Shown: positions 37,532 to 50,911, counted from the first letter of the stretch. The stretch: DNA of 64,000 bases from Pseudoscleropodium purum (GCA_963969395.1 OZ017796.1:808501-872500); one strand, 5' to 3'. Translations and numbers: made by a program. The notes: generated by a model not told the origin, from the letters alone.

Positions 37532-38102
37532 CTCCCTCTGTCCCACTAAAAACCTCCAAATCAAGCAAAATTCTTGTCCCACTAAAAGGCTCCACCTCTT
37601 GATTTTGATTGTTGAGTAAGTTTTGGCTGGGTTTTGCAACTTTGTAGGGGCAAGTCAAGGAATTAGGGAGCATTTTTCTCCTAGAAATCTTGGCCTTGCT
37701 CATATGAGGCACCTTTTACTTGCTATGCTTCCTCAGAAAGTAGTATTGACAATTTATTTGGTGACCACTTAGGTGCTATGAAGATTTGTTTATGAAGTGG
37801 TCTAAGTTTCTTTGTTGTTGATGTTTAGGTTGGGGCACATATTTCTAAAATCCCATTGTTGCCACCAACCTTTAAATCATTAAGAATGATGAAGTTGGTA
37901 ACATTTACAAATTATGCTAAAAATGATGCTTTGTACATGGATTTTTGGTGCCTAGATGATGGTGCCTAAATTGGAACTTTTGCATAGATCTAAAGGATGG
38001 ACTACAAGTTTTTGAATGCATGTATCACTAGCAAAAAGACTAAAATTGTAGTTAATCCTTTGTAGGGAAGGTTTTTGGAGGTTATTAGTGGAATAGAGGG
38101 AG
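37532..38102. mobile_element. Stowaway-like (Tc1/mariner) MITE, 571 bp
   Basis: Left end CTCCCTCTGTCCCACTAAAA; complement of the right end CTCCCTCTATTCCACTAATA; both continue with ACCTCC (23 of 26 equal). TA flanks both sides (37530-37531, 38103-38104). CTCCCTCYGT ends with a TA target are the Stowaway signature. It is at the long end of the size range for this group and encodes no transposase. Confidence 0.88.
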
Positions 38103-38104
38103 TA

Positions 38105-39966
38105 CATATCTTATAATAACTCTTTAATTATGTAGTCAAAAGTTATGAAAATTATTGGGCCTTAAAGCTTTTTTTTGGGCACATATTTTGTAAGAATTTC
38201 AACGAAAAAAATAAAAATTCCATTCGTAGTGAGTTGCCTAAAATTTCTATTTTGTAAAAAAATGCACTTTAGACATTTAGGGATTAAAATTATCATTGCT
38301 TTTGAAGTGTTATAGGTTTAAATGTTACTTGTGACAAATTGCCACTTCTATCAATTAATTATTTCACTTATGAAATGAATGAATTATTTAATTGTCCCTA
38401 TGAAATACATTTCATACACCCTACCTTATAATTATATTTCATACACCCTACCTGACAATTATATTTTTTTGGAAACACCTATATATAAGTGCAATATAAT
38501 GTAAGATATATATCTTCAGTATTAGTATCATATATTCCATATTAATATCCATATGTACCATTATACCATACTATATTACTATCCATACATATTCTATAGA
38601 TTGTATTCTATAAGTATCCATATCATATCCACAAACCATAATTTTGATGGCCATTATTGTCTTTCAAAATGGCACAATCAATGGCAACAATATTTCTTAA
38701 TAATGCAAATCAATAGCATTGAAGGGAGGATCATTTTTTTTGTATGCGATCAATGGAAGTCGGGGTTCTCACATTGGGGGGGGGGGGGGGGGTTGCTTTT
38801 GGATTAACCAAAGGTGTTCACATCTTTTTGACTCATTGTCATTAAGGTATAGAGATTTCAATTGTACAATCTTATAGTGTATGTGTAGATGACATGTATC
38901 AAATTTGAAGTCATTTGGTCACATAGATTACAAGATTGTAAAGTATATATATGTTAAAAAATGATGTTGAAATTTTAATAGCAACACATTTGGAAGTGAA
39001 ATTTGATTTCTAAACCTATTCAAATGCAAAAACTTTAAACTATAAAGTGCTTCAAAACTAGCATACAATCACATTGGTGAAGAAAATATCATTCAAATCT
39101 CATTGTGTCTACAAAATGACTTTGAATATCAAAAACATAGCAAAAAAAGTTGTAAAAACACATCCAAGGCTGAAATTTTAACCACACAAACTAGCCTAGA
39201 AGGTGCAACTTTACCAAAAAACATTATTGAAAATAGACATTGTATGAAGAGAAACAAGCCACCAAAGTTCATTGAAATCCAAAAATGTTAAAAATTTGAT
39301 CTTCAAATAGCTCCCAAACATTTAGACAGCTTGGATTGACATGAAAATTTTATCACAATAACTAGACTTTAAGGGGAATAAACACGACAAATTTTATTGA
39401 AAAAAAACATTGAATGGAGATACGAGCTCCCAAGTAGTAGCCATCACAATGCAATTTAGTGGACTCAAATTGAGCCCATGAACTTTTAATCACTTCCAAA
39501 AACACATTACATCTTGGATTGATGTGAAAGTTTCACCATGCAAGTGAGAAGAGAGAGAAGAGAGAGTGCAGATTTACCAACAAGTTTAATTAAAATTCAT
39601 AAATTGGATGCAAAAGTCATAGCACTTTGAGTTCGACTTCCAGGTTATGTGGAATAGTTTTGGTCCCCGGCTCTGAGGTGCTTAGGGGTTTATATCACCA
39701 ACGGAGCAACAAGACTTCCCTACTTCAAATCTCCCTCCACACACACTCTACATCAAATCACAAGGTCTTGCATCCAAAAGTGCTTGAGAATCAGCACAAC
39801 GAGCTTGAAAATTGTGAAGAATTCTACACCACCTTCCTGACACCTGCCACTCTACCAACTTTACATCAAGTGTCACAATTGTCACAATGTGAGCGTCTTT
39901 GGAAGTCCATCAATCCCCAAAGACAGTAACATGAAAGAGGTTTGGGTGTATGCAGGTACCATGGAT
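38105..39966. other. AT-rich DNA and 3' flank of receptor-kinase copy 2
   Basis: No gene. The last ~200 bases match the flank of copy 1 and probably hold the 3' untranslated region. Before about 39630 it has no counterpart near copy 1, so 35.7-39.6 kb is DNA gained by copy 2 or lost by copy 1. Confidence 0.5.
38776..38792 (+). repeat. Poly-G tract of 17 bases
   Basis: An uninterrupted run of G in AT-rich DNA. Such tracts can form G-quadruplexes and are prone to length change and sequencing error. Confidence 0.85.
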
Positions 39967-42900
39967 TCAACGAGCAGCTGGCCAGCTCGGAACACTGGTG
40001 TTATAAGCACCTGAATCATAATCAACCGAAGTCGATGGGTAACGCTGCTTCTGTTGGTCTTGGTGTTGCTGGTATTGGTGGTGCGTGTAAGCTGCCCCGG
40101 TCTTGGCCTCTTCAAGGGTAAGCGCGCTGCGAAGCTCATGGACAACCTCCGCCATGGAAGGTCTGTGAATGGACTTGGGTTCCACGCACATCATCGCCAT
40201 GTCTGTCAATTTCCACACCGCCTCTTTGTCAGGATGGGAAGACTTCAAGCTTGGGTCTAAGATCTTGTCTGTGTCGCCACCACTCTGGAGCGTCCTTCGC
40301 ACCTGCAAGTCATCAGGTCCACTGTCAGTGACAGCAACGTCGATTCTGTTAATTGGGCGGTGTTCAATATAAGCTTATGTGGCGTTTTGAGATGGACATT
40401 AATTTGCTTTCTGTGTCGACAGATGCGCAAGTTCATATGCCAATTGATAGAGCCGTAGCTACCGTTACCTAATCTTTTGTTAATTAGCTGTTCGGTACTC
40501 ATTACCGTGTGAGATTATGGCCTTCCTAACTCCCATCCACCTGAGTTACCAGGCCCCTTTTCTGACTGCTTAGTCTGGCCCTTTTGTAACACGTCTATTT
40601 ATCAGTGCATTACCTTTTTCTATACAAATTGCAGTTCGTACTGTACAACAATGGACACTGTGCACTCGTCAGCTAGGTTTTCCCTCCCCGGCTCCGTAAT
40701 CGTTTCATTTCCTTTAGTTCTTAGGGTCCATTGCGACTTTTAATTGAATTGCGTTCATTTAAGGAAACTGATGTTCATAGGCGGCTATTTAGCATACACA
40801 GGGTGATTATTCTTGTTTCTAAGACGGGAATATCGGGAGTTTTGTTATAGGAACGGGGGAATTCTGGGAAAACAAACAAACAGGGAGAATCAGTGCCATT
40901 GATTTTCCAGGCTCGCAAAAGCGTGAACCGGGGGGGGCGATCTGGTAACCAGAGATAGCCGTCTCCCTGTGATTGCTCACTTGGTTGTGCATGAAAGCAT
41001 CCATGGAAAAGGACGCCCTCTAGCCCACAATCATCGAGTTTACGTTCATGGCCTATCGGGGCAAAGTTCTCTCCCATCTAGCTCCCATTGCGAAGAGATC
41101 AAGTAATGCGGGTAAGGAGCGAGGTACCCAGTCACAGAGGGTCCAAGCAAAGTCGGATTGCGGTTCAGAAGTTGAAGGAAGCGGGACACGGCCTGTCAAG
41201 AGCTCCAGAAGCACAACGCCAAAGCTGTACACATCACTCTTGGACGTCAAGAAGTGAGTTGTCACATACCTGCAGACAAGCAAGAGAACTCACAAAATTA
41301 GGATTCAAATCACCATGAATGATGCGGGATTGAGAGCAACGTATGCAAGTGAATCTGGACTGGATAATGACATTTTTAACGTTTAACCAACATCTGATCG
41401 TTCCAAATTTCATTTTCGGTACCTAATCTGCAAACTCCTTTTGTATAATCGTTAAAAGCATGTTATGTTCGTCCTACAGAATTCTCCGGTTTCCAGTTGC
41501 TGATTCTAAGTTCTAATCGCAAACGATCATAATAGGCAAAAGTGTAGACTTCAAGAATTAGCACCTTAAATTGACCTGAAGTGAAGATATCTTTGTGCAC
41601 TTCAAGCTCATTCGCTGCCTACCTTCTAAATGAGATTCTTAGAGGGGATGTAAATGCAAGAAGAAAAGATTAGCGATATGGATCAAATCCTCAACCAATC
41701 CAATCTGTCACATTCTCTTCCAAATTGACATTCGAGTAATGGTGGCTCATATAAGGTGAGCTGATTACTCTGGGTCAATGTATCCTCGGCTGCCTTTGAC
41801 GACGGTGACGGAGCCGTCTTCCCCAGGGAACAATCTCGACAACCCAAAGTCGGACACTTTGGCCGCTTCTTTTGTGTTGGTGAGCAAGATATTGGAGCTC
41901 TTCACATCTCGGTGCACTATGCATGGATTGCACCCAGTGTGTAGGTACTCCAGTCCTGGAAGATTCAATTCACGAACGCCCCACACTCAGTACCAAATTG
42001 ACAACCCATCCTGACACGTGTTGTAAAACGTAGCTGCGTTAAAAATTGGAAGATTTCAGGTTAGAAACTGTCTTTAATGCCACCACACATGTCAATGTGT
42101 AATGCAATTATGTTTGCTAGAATACTTCAGGGGGTGGTTTTCGTCTAGTGCTGACAAAAGGATCTGATGATGCCCCAAACGAAGATTGTGAGTTTCCCTG
42201 AAAAACGCTGGACGAGAAATCCTACTCCTGGAGAACCAGAAGCAAGGGATCAGTGGATGAAAGTCGAACTTGGGTACCTTGCGCTGCATTCAACGCCACA
42301 TTGAGGCGTGCCTTGAAATCAAGCACTCCCAGATGTCCGGACGCTATTTGAGTACATAATTACAGTTTCATGGAAAAGTGTCAGTTACATGGGAAAGGAA
42401 CAAAGGACGCCGAAAATGAGAATACTGATGTTGGTAGGGTTCAATACAATTTGTGGGGGAAAAAGGTTGTGGAAGAAATTTGGAAGAAAAGCTTGTGAGG
42501 GGTTGTGCTAGAATTGATCGTACCATTCAATCGGTCTCGTAGAGATCCTTGGGGTAAATACTCATATACCAACATTTGGTTGTCCTTCTCATTGCAGAAG
42601 CCCAACAATGAAACCAAGTTTCTGTGATGAACTCTGGACAGCACATCAACCTGCCCTCCCACACCAAGATCAACATGTCAGTACCTCAGTCAGATTGCAA
42701 TATTACTTTCCATTACCCCCCAACTGCCATTATGGCCAACAGTGGTCGCTTCCGTATCTGCAGGAACTGAAATGAAGGCAGCGAAATATCTTATAGAAAG
42801 AAAAATCACGTCCTTCCATCTTGGAACTGTAAAATAGATTTGGAACCTAACAAAGTTGCCTCTAAGCTTTAAGACCCAGTTTAGTGCACGCACATAAGGG

Positions 42901-45900
42901 TTAATATGTTCCACGTCACAGTAGGAAGAAAACAAACTGCGGTTTAGAGGGAAAGGAGGTGCAAAGAAAGATTTTCAAATAAGAGTGTCAAATAGCTTGA
43001 CGGGACCAGGAAAGAGGTAGAGATTATAATACCTCATTGAAGAACTCATTCGCTCCTTGGCTACTTTCTTGGTTGCCAGTGCCGCTGGCAAGGACCTTCA
43101 CGGCAACCTCGAAGCCATTCGGGAGCTTTCCGTAATAGACAGATCCAAACCCTCCTTTGCCAATCTCTCTATTGAAGTTTTCTGTTGCTCTAGTAAGTTC
43201 TGCCACCGAGAAGGATCTTGCACCTCCAGCATTAGGAGCTCGACCTGTTACTAATTCTACAGCAGGAGCCTTGGCTGCTCTTGTAGCAGAAACATTGTTT
43301 CCGGACCGACGTTTTTTGCAAATACAACAGTAAATAATGAAGATTGCCGAAACAATTACTGCTACTGCACCTCCAATAACAGGACCAACAATGACCCAAA
43401 TATTGGTCTTGTGAGGATCTCTGTCACTGCCTTGTGACCAAACGAGTGTATTTCCAGGCTGATACCTTCACACATGCGGAAACAAATTCGAACATTTATG
43501 AGTGCACATTGAGCACCTCTGCAAGAACAGTTTCGAAAACGAATATACTGCAAATTCAGATGAGAGAAGAAAGATCATCTTACTTGAAGGTTAGTCCAGT
43601 TCTATTAAGGGCTGAAGGAATAACACCCGTGAAACTATTGTTCTGCACATAACTGTTTGAACATTAACTAAATCAGTGAGTCAGTCGTGTGATAGTCACT
43701 CCCAATCATGCAGCAAATGGACATTGCATCGGATAAGACTACAGTTTCTGCAGATTGGTTTTGAGTATTACTTACAGTTCTGTCAGAAATTTTAGTTTTC
43801 CTAACCACTCTGGCAGTGATCCATTTAGGTGGTTGTTCTGGAGATCCCTGAATTTAGAGAAAATGGTAGTCAGAATAGGCCCTCACGATGATCTTCGACC
43901 CACGAGAGGTTGGAAAAACTACTAAATAAGTTAGTAGCGGATAACATCGATGGTTAAGGTCACCGGTGCTATCATCACAAAACTTACAATATTCGAAGAT
44001 TAGTCAAAGCGCTCAAGTTGGGCAACTCCCCTTCCAAGTTGTTGCCAGAAAGATTTCTGCACATTGCAAGCAAATATACTGCATAAAATTTCACTAGATT
44101 GTAAAATTAGCAGAGAAGAGGGACCTCTTAGCAAATTGTGATGACAACTCTCTTGTTACAACATTCTTAGCGAGTGTGCGTGACTAATGTAGCTTGAATT
44201 GCCGTAGATTGGATTTCCAAGTTTATGAGGGATGAAAGATGTACAGGGCGGTGAGCAACTGAAGCTTGGCAAATGCAGCGGGTATAGTCCCTGCCAAATT
44301 GTAGTTCGAGAGGTCCCTGCGCAGGTGCAGACAAAGCTCAAGTGATCACCTCGGTCTTAAATTAAAATGATTTATAAGCTGTCCAGATTTCCTTAAAGCT
44401 CAGAATGTTGCAACCACATCAGAACAAAGCAGTTTCTACTTTTGCAAAAGATCAGCACTATGCCACTATCCATGTTGAACAGTATCCATTTCCAAAGATG
44501 AAAGACCATATTTGCCAGACGAATTCCATACACCATGTCACCATCCGGGGTATGAAATCATCAGGCTGACAAAACAATCAAAGAGAGGGAAATGCCTTTT
44601 GGAAGACAACGAGTTGCTAACATATACTCACACTGATTCGACAGTTGGAGGGTTGACTGTAGAGCAATTCACCCAAGTATGAGGAACAGGGATACACGGA
44701 TCACCAGTCCACTCTCCAAGGCCCAAACTTGATTTGATGCCATCAATGGCTAGTGCTGCACTTGAGTTTCACAAGCGATTAGTGCCACATTACTGCCACT
44801 TCCATTTCAAAAGTAGTCAATGCAAGGTCCAGTTCTAATCATCGTACGGTAAATTCGCAGTCATATGCTAGGAAATGCTATCTTTTCATTGAAAATGAAT
44901 TGAAGCAGAAAAGCGCAGATCTCAGCACTTACCATCCACGTCAAGAGTCTTAGAACGCGAGTTGTCCTCGACAGATTCGAAAAACTCAGCAGCATTTAAT
45001 ATAGGGCCATAGATAGAATAGGAAGTAGGAATAAAGTCTACAGTCTCATAATAAATACTCGTGAAATTTATTGGATTAAACCACCAACCAGTGGCATCGC
45101 CCCCGATTGCCAAGCTGTCGTTGAAGGGGTTCACCAGAACTTCCCCTCCCGAACTGATATTCACCGTGAATATTCTTGAGGTTGCATTTACTGCAGGATT
45201 CAATTCGGCAAAGTGCAAAAATAGGAATCCCTTATCCCCCGAACGACGAGGCAGCGTTAAAGTCATGCGGGAACTTGAAGCTAATGCTGACTGAAGAACC
45301 ATCAGTGGCACTTGAGCATACTCAGGGTTGCCACCTGCGTAAAGCAAGGGCCTCGTTGTGTTCAGGACTTGAAGTGGAGTTGTGGAAGACAGTATGGATG
45401 GCTGTGTCTCATCAACTGAAGTCCAATACCGATCGTAAATGTCATGGGGATACCTGTGCAATGGTTTTAGTAATGAGCGTTAAAATCCACTTTCATGAGA
45501 GGTAATTTCACTCATAAAATGAAAATCAAACGAATTTAATAAGGCACAAGAATGCAGATACACCCACCCACCCACCTTGGAGTGTCGCTAGATCCGAAAC
45601 TGTATCTCCTCTGCGTATTAGCCACGAACCCCTTGGACAGATAATAGTCTTTCATGGCGGGGTAGGGAATTACAAGGCGTACCGAGATGGTAGAAATGTA
45701 AGGGTTGGCGTTGGTCTGGTCTCTCAGCAAGCAAAGGAACGTGGTGTTCCCTTTTGCCATGTACGTTGTCTCATAGTAATATCCGGTGGTTAGAGAACTG
45801 GTGACATTCGCAACCTTTAGTCCATCTATGGTCATCTGGAACGTTGGCGCAGAGTTCCCACCATCGTAAACTCCGTAATAGAATTCCGTCCTCAGCATGT

Positions 45901-46495
45901 ACGTGGATTGGGGTTCCACTGGCAGCTTGTAACAGTACTTCGGAAAACGAGTATCATTGAAGTATCTGAGGGTGTTGAGTTGACGAAATCCATCCCAAGT
46001 AGGCACGTTTGAAGAGGACTCTCCAGTGCTGATGTAACTAGTATCCTCATACCATGTTAAGTTTGTGTTGGGGTCAGTACTATTGCGTGAGCTACCGCAG
46101 TCGATGTTGAGAAATACTCCTGCCAAACCGAAGTAAAATGAGCAATATGACTATATGAAAGATGGTGAATATGCATTCTCACCAGATTCAGAATCATTGC
46201 TTCTTCCAGTGACATGACAACTAGAAATCCAGCAGCTACTCCAAACAAGATAGGCCAACGGAACATTAACGCACGACGTTCACATAGAAGTAATACAAAT
46301 CTACTAATACGTTCTTTACCTCTCTGGTATGACCATCTTTGTTATTGATAACTTGAGATACAAGAGCGAGCAAGCAACAAGAATGAGAGTTTGATTTCAC
46401 GGACCTGGATCAGCCTGCGACCACGCTCCTGAAGCGTTGAGGATGCAAACGAAAGCGACGACAGTAAGTAGCCTCATCTCCAGCAGCTTGCCCAT
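39967..46495 (-). CDS. Malectin-like LRR receptor-like kinase, copy 2, intact
   Basis: A plasma-membrane receptor kinase of the malectin-like LRR-I type; ligand unknown. I placed 14 exons: 46495-46405, 46119-45576, 45453-44933, 44755-44632, 44316-44245, 44056-43988, 43847-43776, 43652-43584, 43465-43033, 42650-42524, 42343-42278, 41955-41769, 41269-41128 and 40302-39967. They join in frame to 950 aa. Order: signal peptide (about 1-27), malectin-like region (about 31-385), WTGDPC hinge, four 23-24-residue LRR exons (to about 520), membrane helix (about 543-567), then kinase. The kinase has P-loop GKGGFG at 623, Lys644, HRD with Asp746 and DFG with Asp765, followed by [11 protein letters not shown] marks it as an RD kinase, so probably active. 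All splice sites look normal. Overall layout resembles Arabidopsis At5g48740 and relatives; which one is closest is not resolved. Confidence 0.94.
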
Positions 46496-47800
46496 TGTCC
46501 AGCCACACCAAAGTCTTCTCAATCCTGATGAAGGAGATCCTAGAAGCATGGCTGGGCAGAAACTCTTGCAGATCCTAGCGTCTCTCGTTACAAGGACAAC
46601 TCGTTCGTGTGCTTCGAAGGAAAGCCAGAAGCCAGTGAGAATCCAGAGGAGCTGTCGCCAGATGCTCTGTCTTACCGATTTTCTTAAACATCAACTTGAC
46701 TTCCAGCCTTTCAGGGAATCCGAGTCACCAGCTTCGGCTGTTACCACAGATAGACCACAAGTCAACGGGTAAAGCATCATCTCCTCACAGAATACGTTTG
46801 ATTTAGATCGGTATCTGTGGTATAATCTGAAAAGCAGAATTTACCAGTTCAGTAGTTCACCATGTTTGCATTCAAGTCGCCCAACAATAGAGACACAAAC
46901 TTAGAGTACGGACGGTCCGCACCCCCTGCAGTTCTATATGCAGATAATAATAGCTTGGCTTACTTTGCACCGCCGTAGGTAGGCTGTCGGTAGGAATATT
47001 TAAATTTATTCCACGTGAATGTGCATAAGCTAAAACCATGATTATTTTGAGACAAAGCCGCTGCAGAAATTTTCAGCCAAGCTTAAGATCTATATATAAG
47101 ATATAAGGTAGGTACACCCAAATGTGCCACTGACCTTTAACCACCATCTACACTGTGTATAAATCTCCAAAGTCAGTTCTGTACCTATGTGGAAGAAAGT
47201 CAAGAAACGCTTTTAGAACCACACTTTCTTCCTTCATAACTTTTGTATCCATTATCCATTATCCAAATGCAACATTCTTTGGTGTGCTTGAATCTTCTTT
47301 CACTTTTCAACAAGAATATATGAAAATCTGAACAATTTAAGAATAGCAAATAGGCTTAGTAGCAAAAAGTGATGGTTTTGGGAGTATCTACTTCATATTG
47401 TTTTCAACTTGCCCCCCTAAATTAGATCTTGTCCAACTTTGTAATAATATACATTTTTAACCAGTCCAAACCATTACCTCTTAGAAATTGGATATATAAT
47501 CCCTCCAAGATGCTTGAAAGTGAATTTATAAAATATGCAAAGAATCATTGGCTCACTTAGAGGGTGTATAGAATCATTTGGTTGGGAAGTTGCCATATTA
47601 GTATGTTAGAAGCTCCCACTCACGGGAAGGAAAAGGGACCTCCTATTAAAATACAAATGGAGTCACAAGCTAGTGGCTAACATAGTATAGTATTTAGACC
47701 AATAATACATGTGAGTGAAAATTAAAAAACTAAAAAACTAAACTAAAAAAAATACAATCTAATGTGGCACCATCAAATTGCAACTATTTTTTTAATTTCA

Positions 47801-47841
<41 letters not shown>

Positions 47842-48215
47842 CAAAAATTTTCTTTTGCTCTATGGGTCTAGATTCATTAGAGGATTTTTAGCAACTACGG
47901 AGGGCTACAAGTTCCCTAGGTTGTCAACGTTGGGGGAACAATGTTGTAGTTGTTGCCTAATGTAGCATGGCAATTGCCACATCACCAAATTTTTTTTTTA
48001 ATAATGAAAAAAAAATTCTGCTTTTTTTCCATTCTAAATTTTTTAAATATTTTTTTTTCAAAAAAAATGAAACTGACATTGGGAACAATGGGAACAGGGT
48101 TGTATTAGAAGATTTTTGGAGGTTGGAAAAGGCTGTTTCAAGCTAGTGCATTGCAAACTTCCACTATGCAATTTATGGGGAATGATTGTCCCCCCCTCCA
48201 ATTTAATATATACAA
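46496..48215. other. Promoter region of copy 2 and AT-rich spacer
   Basis: 46496-47100 resembles the upstream region of copy 1 and should hold the promoter. 47100-48215 is AT-rich without a gene and contains a TA microsatellite. Confidence 0.5.
47806..47837. repeat. TA microsatellite
   Basis: About 16 uninterrupted TA units. Similar shorter runs occur near 48583, 53873 and 60135. Confidence 0.9.
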
Positions 48216-48405
48216 GGTTGACACGACGTCCGGATGTCCGGGACGTCCAGAAGCGGACGCTGTGTCCTCAACGTCTGCTGACATTCGCGGTCCCGGCGGA
48301 CGCAGCGTCCGCCGGGACCGCCCCGTCTGCCCCGTTTGCCCCGTCCGCTTTGATGGCCCTATTTCCCCCGACCGCCCTACTCAAAGTGCCCCGCGGTCAC
48401 TCCCT
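48216..48405. repeat. GC-rich CGGAC cluster 1 (left end)
   Basis: Dense in GTCCG and CGGAC words, starting with GGTTGAC. It includes a 33-base palindrome and the 15-mer shared with the far right end. It lies about 400 bp beyond the 3' end of the kinase-like gene. Confidence 0.8.
48288..48320. repeat. Perfect 33-base palindrome
   Basis: CGGTCCCGGCGGACGC, one central A, then the exact 16-base complement. As single strand it would form a very stable hairpin. It covers the 15-mer shared with the right end. Confidence 0.9.
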
Positions 48406-48798
48406 TAATCTTTAAACAATTAAATGTTAAATGAAGTGCAATGGTTCACGATTTGTTATTAAAACAATGTCTCTTATAAGTTAAAAGATTATAAAGTTTG
48501 ACCATGAGTCCATGATAGTCTTGAAACTATGAAAAAATTCCAATTCATTTTCAGAAGGCAAACTAAAAAAGTTTGTGACTTCAAATATATATATATATAT
48601 ACTATTTAAAAAATCAAGATCAACACAAATACAAACATAATGAATATGGGCAAAATGTATTGAATTTAATATAGAATACCATACATTGTGCACATTTGGC
48701 TAATTGCACATATAATTTTTTGCATTCCAACTCTATATTTCTAAACTAATTTTTAATGCCTATATAACCTATTCAACTACTACTTCTGCATTACCAAT

Positions 48799-50292
48799 CT
48801 AATATAAATGGCGGAAATGTTCATCTGGCATCGGCCAACGATATGTATTAAAAAATCGCGTAATCACATGGGCCAAACTAATATTTTCATCGTCAGTCTT
48901 CGAAGAAATGCGCTTCAAGTAAGCATAAAACACTTTTGCAAAGTCATGAAAGGCAAATTGTGTCGCACTAGGTGTTTTAAGTAGCAAGTTGAAATACGCC
49001 TCTGACATGTTGTTTCCATTCATCCGCCGAGTAATTTTTCGAATGGCATATTCTTCCGACTTACGTGAATACATCGGAATGACTTCCACATCTGCACCTG
49101 CTTTATGCAAATATGCAATATGTGGATCCACCCACCATCTCCTCTACAAAGTTTGTTTCATCTCATCTGCTGATGTGAATGTGTACAAAGACTTCATTGG
49201 CTGAGAAGCTAAGGTGGTCATGCCCCAATCGCAAACTCCAATGTACACACGTGACTCATCTTTTGGAAAATGCAACAAGATATTGTCCGGAGAAAGATCA
49301 TTGTGTAAATGTCCAGCAAGATGCACTGCATACATTATATGCATAAACGCCCATGTCAACTCTGTGCGCTTCTTCCGATATCGCCCTAAACGGTGAGCTT
49401 TTACAACCTCTTCTTCGGTTGGATTTGCATACATCAAATGGATTAGAATGTTGTCTGGATAGTCTTTATCCATATTCAACATTTGTCGAAGAGTTCCACC
49501 ATTCCACCAATACGCATAACCTTCACACGTCGTTCCGTGCACCACATCAAACCGTATCACACCCGCGTGTAGAATTCGAACAACCATTGCTTCGTTTTGA
49601 TGTTTTAACTTTGCAAGATCGGGTCGAGTTTGGTGGTGAATGAATTTCTTTGCCACAAACTCCCAATAAGGAAGTATTTCTGGACATCCTTCAATACGGA
49701 CCTTTCGAATCGTTGCATATTCACCTCTCATCATTCTATCATCAACAACAATCACACGTACTGTATTTGGAAGTGCTATGAGGTGCCGTTTGGTCCTTTT
49801 CGCTTTAGCAACTCTATCATTGCTTTTCCACCAACCAATTGAACCAACTCGATTGTGCTTTTTGGCGAATGGAGCACATCGCCCTCTAAATAAGTCCGCT
49901 TTCAGAATCACTTCTTCAAACTGGGTGTCATTGGGTCGATATTCCTTGCCATATTTAACCAAAATGACTTTGGAATTCCACAAAGCGTGATGAACCTTGT
50001 TCTCCAAATATTTGGTGAAGTGCGTTTTATGCATTTCGTCATGCCATTTTGCCACATTCAATGCATCCAACAACATCTGTGTCATGTCTACCTTGAATTT
50101 AGACACGCACTCCTCTTGATATCTGATGTATTTATTGTCTAAAGACAATGTTGTTTCCGATTCATAAAACTGAACGATGCGCTTGATCATGAATTTCTTG
50201 CATTTTTCCGAAGGACTTTGGCGAGCTACCTCCAAGTTTGATGGTCCCTCTCCATGTTTTAGCTTCGCAACCTTCTTCTTCCCGTTCAGCAT
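48799..50292 (-). pseudogene. Divergent protein-kinase-like gene with one in-frame stop
   Basis: One frame runs from the start at 50292 to 48799, interrupted only by TAG at 49144-49146 after 382 codons. Residues 1-180 are basic and unlike any family I recognise. From about 183 it looks like a kinase fold: a loop near GEYATIRKV (190-198), VAKKF with a candidate lysine at 215/216, a catalytic loop HNDLSPDN (330-337) and DWG (355-357) in place of DFG. HxD, the following Asn and DxG are all kept, so the ancestor could have been catalytic. The part after the stop (about 110 codons) would supply the C-lobe, so stop at 382 probably removes function unless read through. It is transcribed toward the left end of the composite block; its start is about 190 bp from GC-rich cluster 2. 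Confidence 0.65.
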
Positions 50293-50482
50293 CGTGACAA
50301 ATGAAACTGATATCGATCAAATTTTTTAATTTAAAATTGAATTCACGCGCAAGTGCCCAAAAAATTGGCAACAAGGGGGTCCAATAAACCAATCTTGCCT
50401 TGCCTTGGAAAAGAGCCAATGGAGGATGAACCACCAAGCTCTCCGCTCCACCTTACATTCACAAGGGGCAAAGCAAAAGTGA

Positions 50483-50911
50483 CAATGCGGACGGCCCGTC
50501 CGCCCCATCGGGCGGCCCCAAACCATTTGCCCGATCGGATGGGCCGGGGGTGGCGGACACATCGGCCGTCTGCCTCCCCGAAACCCTCGAGCCCCATCCG
50601 CCCGATCAGACAGCCATGGGCGGACAAATCTAGTGTTTGCCCGATCCGACGGGCAGGAGCGGACGGCCCCAAACCGTCCGCTCGATCGGAGGGGCCGTGG
50701 CTAGCGGACGCATCGGCCGTCTGCCTCCCCGAAACCCTACAGCCGCGTCCACCTAATCGGACGGTCATGGGCGGACAAATCGGGCATCCGCCCGATCGGA
50801 CGGGCCGCGGGTGGCGGACGCATCGGCCGTCCGCCTCCCTGAAACCCTCGAGCCCTGTCCGCCCAATCGGATGGCTACGAGTGGACAAATCAAGCGTCCA
50901 CCCGATCCGAT
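50483..50911. repeat. GC-rich CGGAC cluster 2, tandem units of about 110 bp
   Basis: A phrase of the form GCGGACGCATCGGCCGTCYG followed by CCTCCCCGAAACCCT recurs near 50551, 50702 and 50814. Spacing is about 151 and 111 bp; the first unit carries about 40 extra bases. GCCCGATCGGA-type words alternate with GGGCGGACAAATC. It sits just upstream of the kinase-like gene. Confidence 0.8.
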
